From contig NC_135041.1 of the NCBI RefSeq assembly GCF_051020975.1, positions 13,776,256 through 13,840,255 of the forward strand: 64,000 nt of DNA. The letters are read 5' to 3'. This document shows, piece by piece, positions 60,921 through 64,000 of this stretch (position 1 is the stretch's first letter; every line of letters begins with the position of its first letter). The stretch comes from Osmia lignaria lignaria (taxonomy: Eukaryota; Arthropoda; Insecta; Hymenoptera; Megachilidae). The position numbers were made by a program, and so were the translations under genes. The notes beneath the pieces are model-generated. The model did no database searches, had not been told where the DNA came from, and saw nothing but the letters and a program-made list of their open reading frames with translations.

Positions 60921-63900
60921 CAAGATTTTGAAAATCGCTTCTCGATTTTCTGTGACAAAACATAAAAATCGAGTCCAGTAGCTTTTTACTTGTACGTATT
61001 TCGCGTTACGTTTCCAGAGAAGCTTACGCTGGCGTTTCTCATAATTTTATCGCTAAAACAAAAGATGCCGCCCACTTAATAATCTCGCGAGATATCAAAG
61101 CATCGTTATGGAAAGGAAAGGAAAGAAAGATAATGAAAAAAAAAGCAACAAAAAACCACAAAAAAAAAACAAAAAAAAAAAGTACGCGTATTCGCGCCGA
61201 AATAGGAAAAAATCGTATGCGTGTCTACTTTTTACAAGTTAATAGTGACTCCATAGTTTTCTACTGTACATATTTTTATCTCTACTAATAGTACAGTGTT
61301 GGGGTGTCGGTTCTGGTATCCAAATACTTGTGATCCAATCGTCTTATCATCGTCTGTATCGCATTAATCAAGTAATATTTTGCTTGTTCTTTGCTAAACA
61401 AAGACTACAAACGAAAGGAACATACACATAGACGGTTTGTTCCTTTTCAATGAACATGTTATATATTTCTCTTGCGTGGTTCATAATGCCAAAGATAATC
61501 CCTTTAAAGATTAATTGAGGATCCGAGACTCGTGAAGGGAGAACGAAGAATAAGATTGCTCAGAGAGACTTTACTGATAAATATATAAAAAGAAAAAAAG
61601 TAAAAAAAAAAAAACGTTCGCAAGAATCTCCAACTATTATTCGTTTTGCGTATGTGTTATAGGATAGATTATTATTATTACTATTATTATAAGCTAAATT
61701 TAACCGATATATTTGTTCAGAGTGTTAGGCAAGTAATTTCTTAGACTAGTTCAATGTGGCCTTCCTTCAATGTACGACCCAAGATGTGTGTCAGATAGTT
61801 GAATACATCTCGAGAAAAGAAAAAAAAAAGAAGACTCAGATGCGATAGCAATCTTGAACGCAAAAATCGGGTGAGCTTTTTTTTCTAACTTTGTCAAATG
61901 AAAATGTGGTGTATTAACCGCCTTTGAACGGTATAGATACGTACCACATAGACGTATTAGATATATACAAGGCAAAACAATGTCCACTATACTAACACAT
62001 AAATCTTTGTTTAAAGAAAGAAAAAGCAAAAAAGAGAATTTTCCTAACGCATACTCGCTATACAAAAGCGTGCTCTGGCGTAACGTTTACGCACAGCACA
62101 ATTACATTTAATGGTAACACTGAAATTATAATGACATTATATAGGTCCACATACGTGTGTGTGTGTGTGTATGTGGATGTGTGTGTACATATATATATAT
62201 ATAAATTTTAACGTGCGTAAGCGAGACACACATAACAATATTCCTACGTAATATATATACATACGTTGATAGGCAAATTTGTTCAGCATTTTCTCTTACT
62301 CGATTTTGAGTAAACTGTATCGAACAGGATAACTAACATACCTAGCTCAAGCGTTTGAACGTTTCTTCGACGCGGCACCATTGTATGAAAGTCGTTTTTC
62401 ATTTGAAATATCACGCTCGGTTCGGCAAGCTGTAGATTCAAAGAAAGATCGCTTTAAAAAACGGTGATTATTTCCGTATTCCTATGAAACTACAGGTATA
62501 ATATTCGCACAACGATCAACAAGGTACGCTGCATTGAAGCGAAATCTTTAGCGTCCAAGGTGTAACACACTTTAATTGCTTTTCGAAGGAGGTCTAATTT
62601 TTTCTTCGTATAATCTGATAAGGTGAAATCTGACCGGCCTGTATTATCAAAAGCTTGGTTGGCGAAGCTTTAATTATAATCATCCGTGTAGGTATATATC
62701 CGTCAACTTCCATCTTAAGCTGAAAATCGTATCTAGTTGATAATATCCCATAAATGGGGGATAGATGTGTTGATTTTATTCTCTATATTCGATCTTGGGC
62801 AAGACATTTTAGAGTAAAAAGTTAGCGAGAAAGTTGTCTTTGCCGTCAGTCTTGCTTCTGTACAGAAAAGTTTTATATAATACATTGATTAAAAGATTAC
62901 ACGTTTCTCTCTTGTTCTTTTCTAAAGTTATTCTTCTCCTAAAGATGAGAGAGAAACTTACGGATAATGAAATACTTGTATCGCCGAAGTTATAACTGTT
63001 GAAGATGAAATACTTGATCGCAAAGACAACCGATTAGAGAAAAAGTAGACGATTACTATCGACCACTATCCAGTCTTGCTAAAAGTAAGATACACATACA
63101 GACTGTTAATTCGCTTTTACATAGCGCTTTATATAATAATAATTATCATCGAGGACCATGTCGAGCATCGTCTCCGTGTATATCAGTCGTTTATATTAGG
63201 ACTTGATTTTCAACTCGAAAGAGCATTTATATTTCTTCGCAAGCTCTCTCATATTTTTTCTTTTTCTTTTTCCTTAATGCAACAGTTTCCTCTTCGTCTC
63301 TAAACACGATTAAGTGAATTTTAGTCGCGAGTACATTGAAAATTTGAAACGAGTTTACTCTTTTACAATGGAGAAAGAAAAAAAGGATTTCCTTTCGCAT
63401 TTGTTGTGTTGTGTTGTGTTGTAACTGTGATATACATACGTATAGAAAACGCGGCAAATTTCGTTTTTGCTTTTCCTTTCGATTAACAGTCTCTTCTTTC
63501 CCCGCATTTCCGCTTTATCTTTCTTCGACTGCTCTTTTATTTAAGCTGTACAACTTCTGGAATGATGGAACAATTCGCTAACAAACGAGTAGTACTTAGA
63601 ACAATTTATCGTCAATATCGTGCAATCATCCGAATTATCTACATCTACCCTCTATTATAGTGTTTATTAACTGTCCAGAAGAAACACCAGGAGAATGTAG
63701 TTTTACGTTAGTAGGAAATTATCAAACGAATTATCGTAGCTTTTCTTGGCATTGCAAGAGATCTTCATCGATATAGAAATCTTAGGAAACCAGTCCAACA
63801 TATACATATGTGTATATGTAGATATTCGTAAATAGCAATGACTTTCTTGCATGTACTTAAACACCAAGTATCGATAGTAATGGATAGTATTTGCGTTTTT

Positions 63901-64000
63901 TCATGCGGGTAACTTCCTTATTTTTTTCTTCCTTTCTGAAAGGGTTGAAATAGTATTATTATATAATACATATGTACTCGTATGTGCATGTGCACGTATC
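60921..64000. other. non-coding right edge
   Basis: No coding exon was found on either strand. Much of it may be 3' UTR of the MEIOC-like gene, or intergenic DNA. It contains A-rich runs at 61130-61180, a (GT)n/(TA)n repeat at 62155-62203 and a GTGTT pentamer repeat near 63403-63421. Confidence 0.5.
62155..62203. repeat. GT and TA dinucleotide repeats
   Basis: GTGTGTGTGTGTGTGT followed by interrupted GT units and a TATATATATATAT run; a compound microsatellite. Confidence 0.85.

Noticed and set aside
1..64000. CRISPR arrays, bacterial operons, prophage
   Set aside because: Spliced animal genes throughout; no regularly spaced repeats with unique spacers, no ribosome-binding-site-led gene clusters.

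Overview
The window is eukaryotic nuclear DNA, AT-rich, with short spliced genes whose introns mostly run 60-400 bases and have clean GT/AG borders. All recognisable proteins are animal proteins. Their sequence style, the compact introns and the AT-rich but CpG-tolerant composition suggest an insect, most likely a hymenopteran such as a bee. The taxon is an inference, not a direct reading. Gene models below were assembled by hand from splice signals, reading-frame phase at every junction, and family knowledge.

Left part (1-15 kb): gene-poor. It holds the coding exons of one unrecognised low-complexity protein on the minus strand (1025-3351, running off the left edge), simple repeats, a GC-rich island near 13.8-13.96 kb and two copies of a short inverted-repeat element. 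The rest looks like long intron or intergenic DNA.

Central and right part (15-61 kb): eleven well-supported protein genes and one tRNA, in order: asparagine synthetase (+), tRNA-Arg(CCU) (-), SAGA subunit TADA1 (+), AP-3 mu subunit (-), COG5 (+), ASZ1/Gasz (-), a zizimin-class DOCK GEF (-), a PPM1L-type phosphatase (+), ATG4 protease (-), an SLC17/sialin-type transporter (+), an FGFR1OP2/SIKE homologue (+) and a MEIOC homologue (+). These are mostly housekeeping genes of membrane traffic, autophagy, signalling and transcription. Two, ASZ1 and MEIOC, belong to families known for germline work. They are not an operon-like system; adjacent genes have their own promoters, and three pairs are divergent (AP3M/COG5, DOCK/PPM1L, ATG4/SLC17).

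The most interesting non-genic signal is a family of ~196-bp elements with terminal inverted repeats (MITE-like). There are five recognisable copies plus one remnant, falling into two subfamilies with a shared core but different outer arms. Every full copy carries one or two CCAAT-type motifs. Three copies sit inside the three divergent promoter intervals, and another copy and the remnant sit just upstream of asparagine synthetase and TADA1. This suggests a mobile element that inserts in, or has been kept as part of, gene promoters. Other points of note are two CTCF-like motifs, a compact hairpin at 6.3 kb, a TGACG array, a frame-neutral 30-nt microexon in the DOCK gene, and stop-free, frame-preserving introns in asparagine synthetase and the phosphatase.
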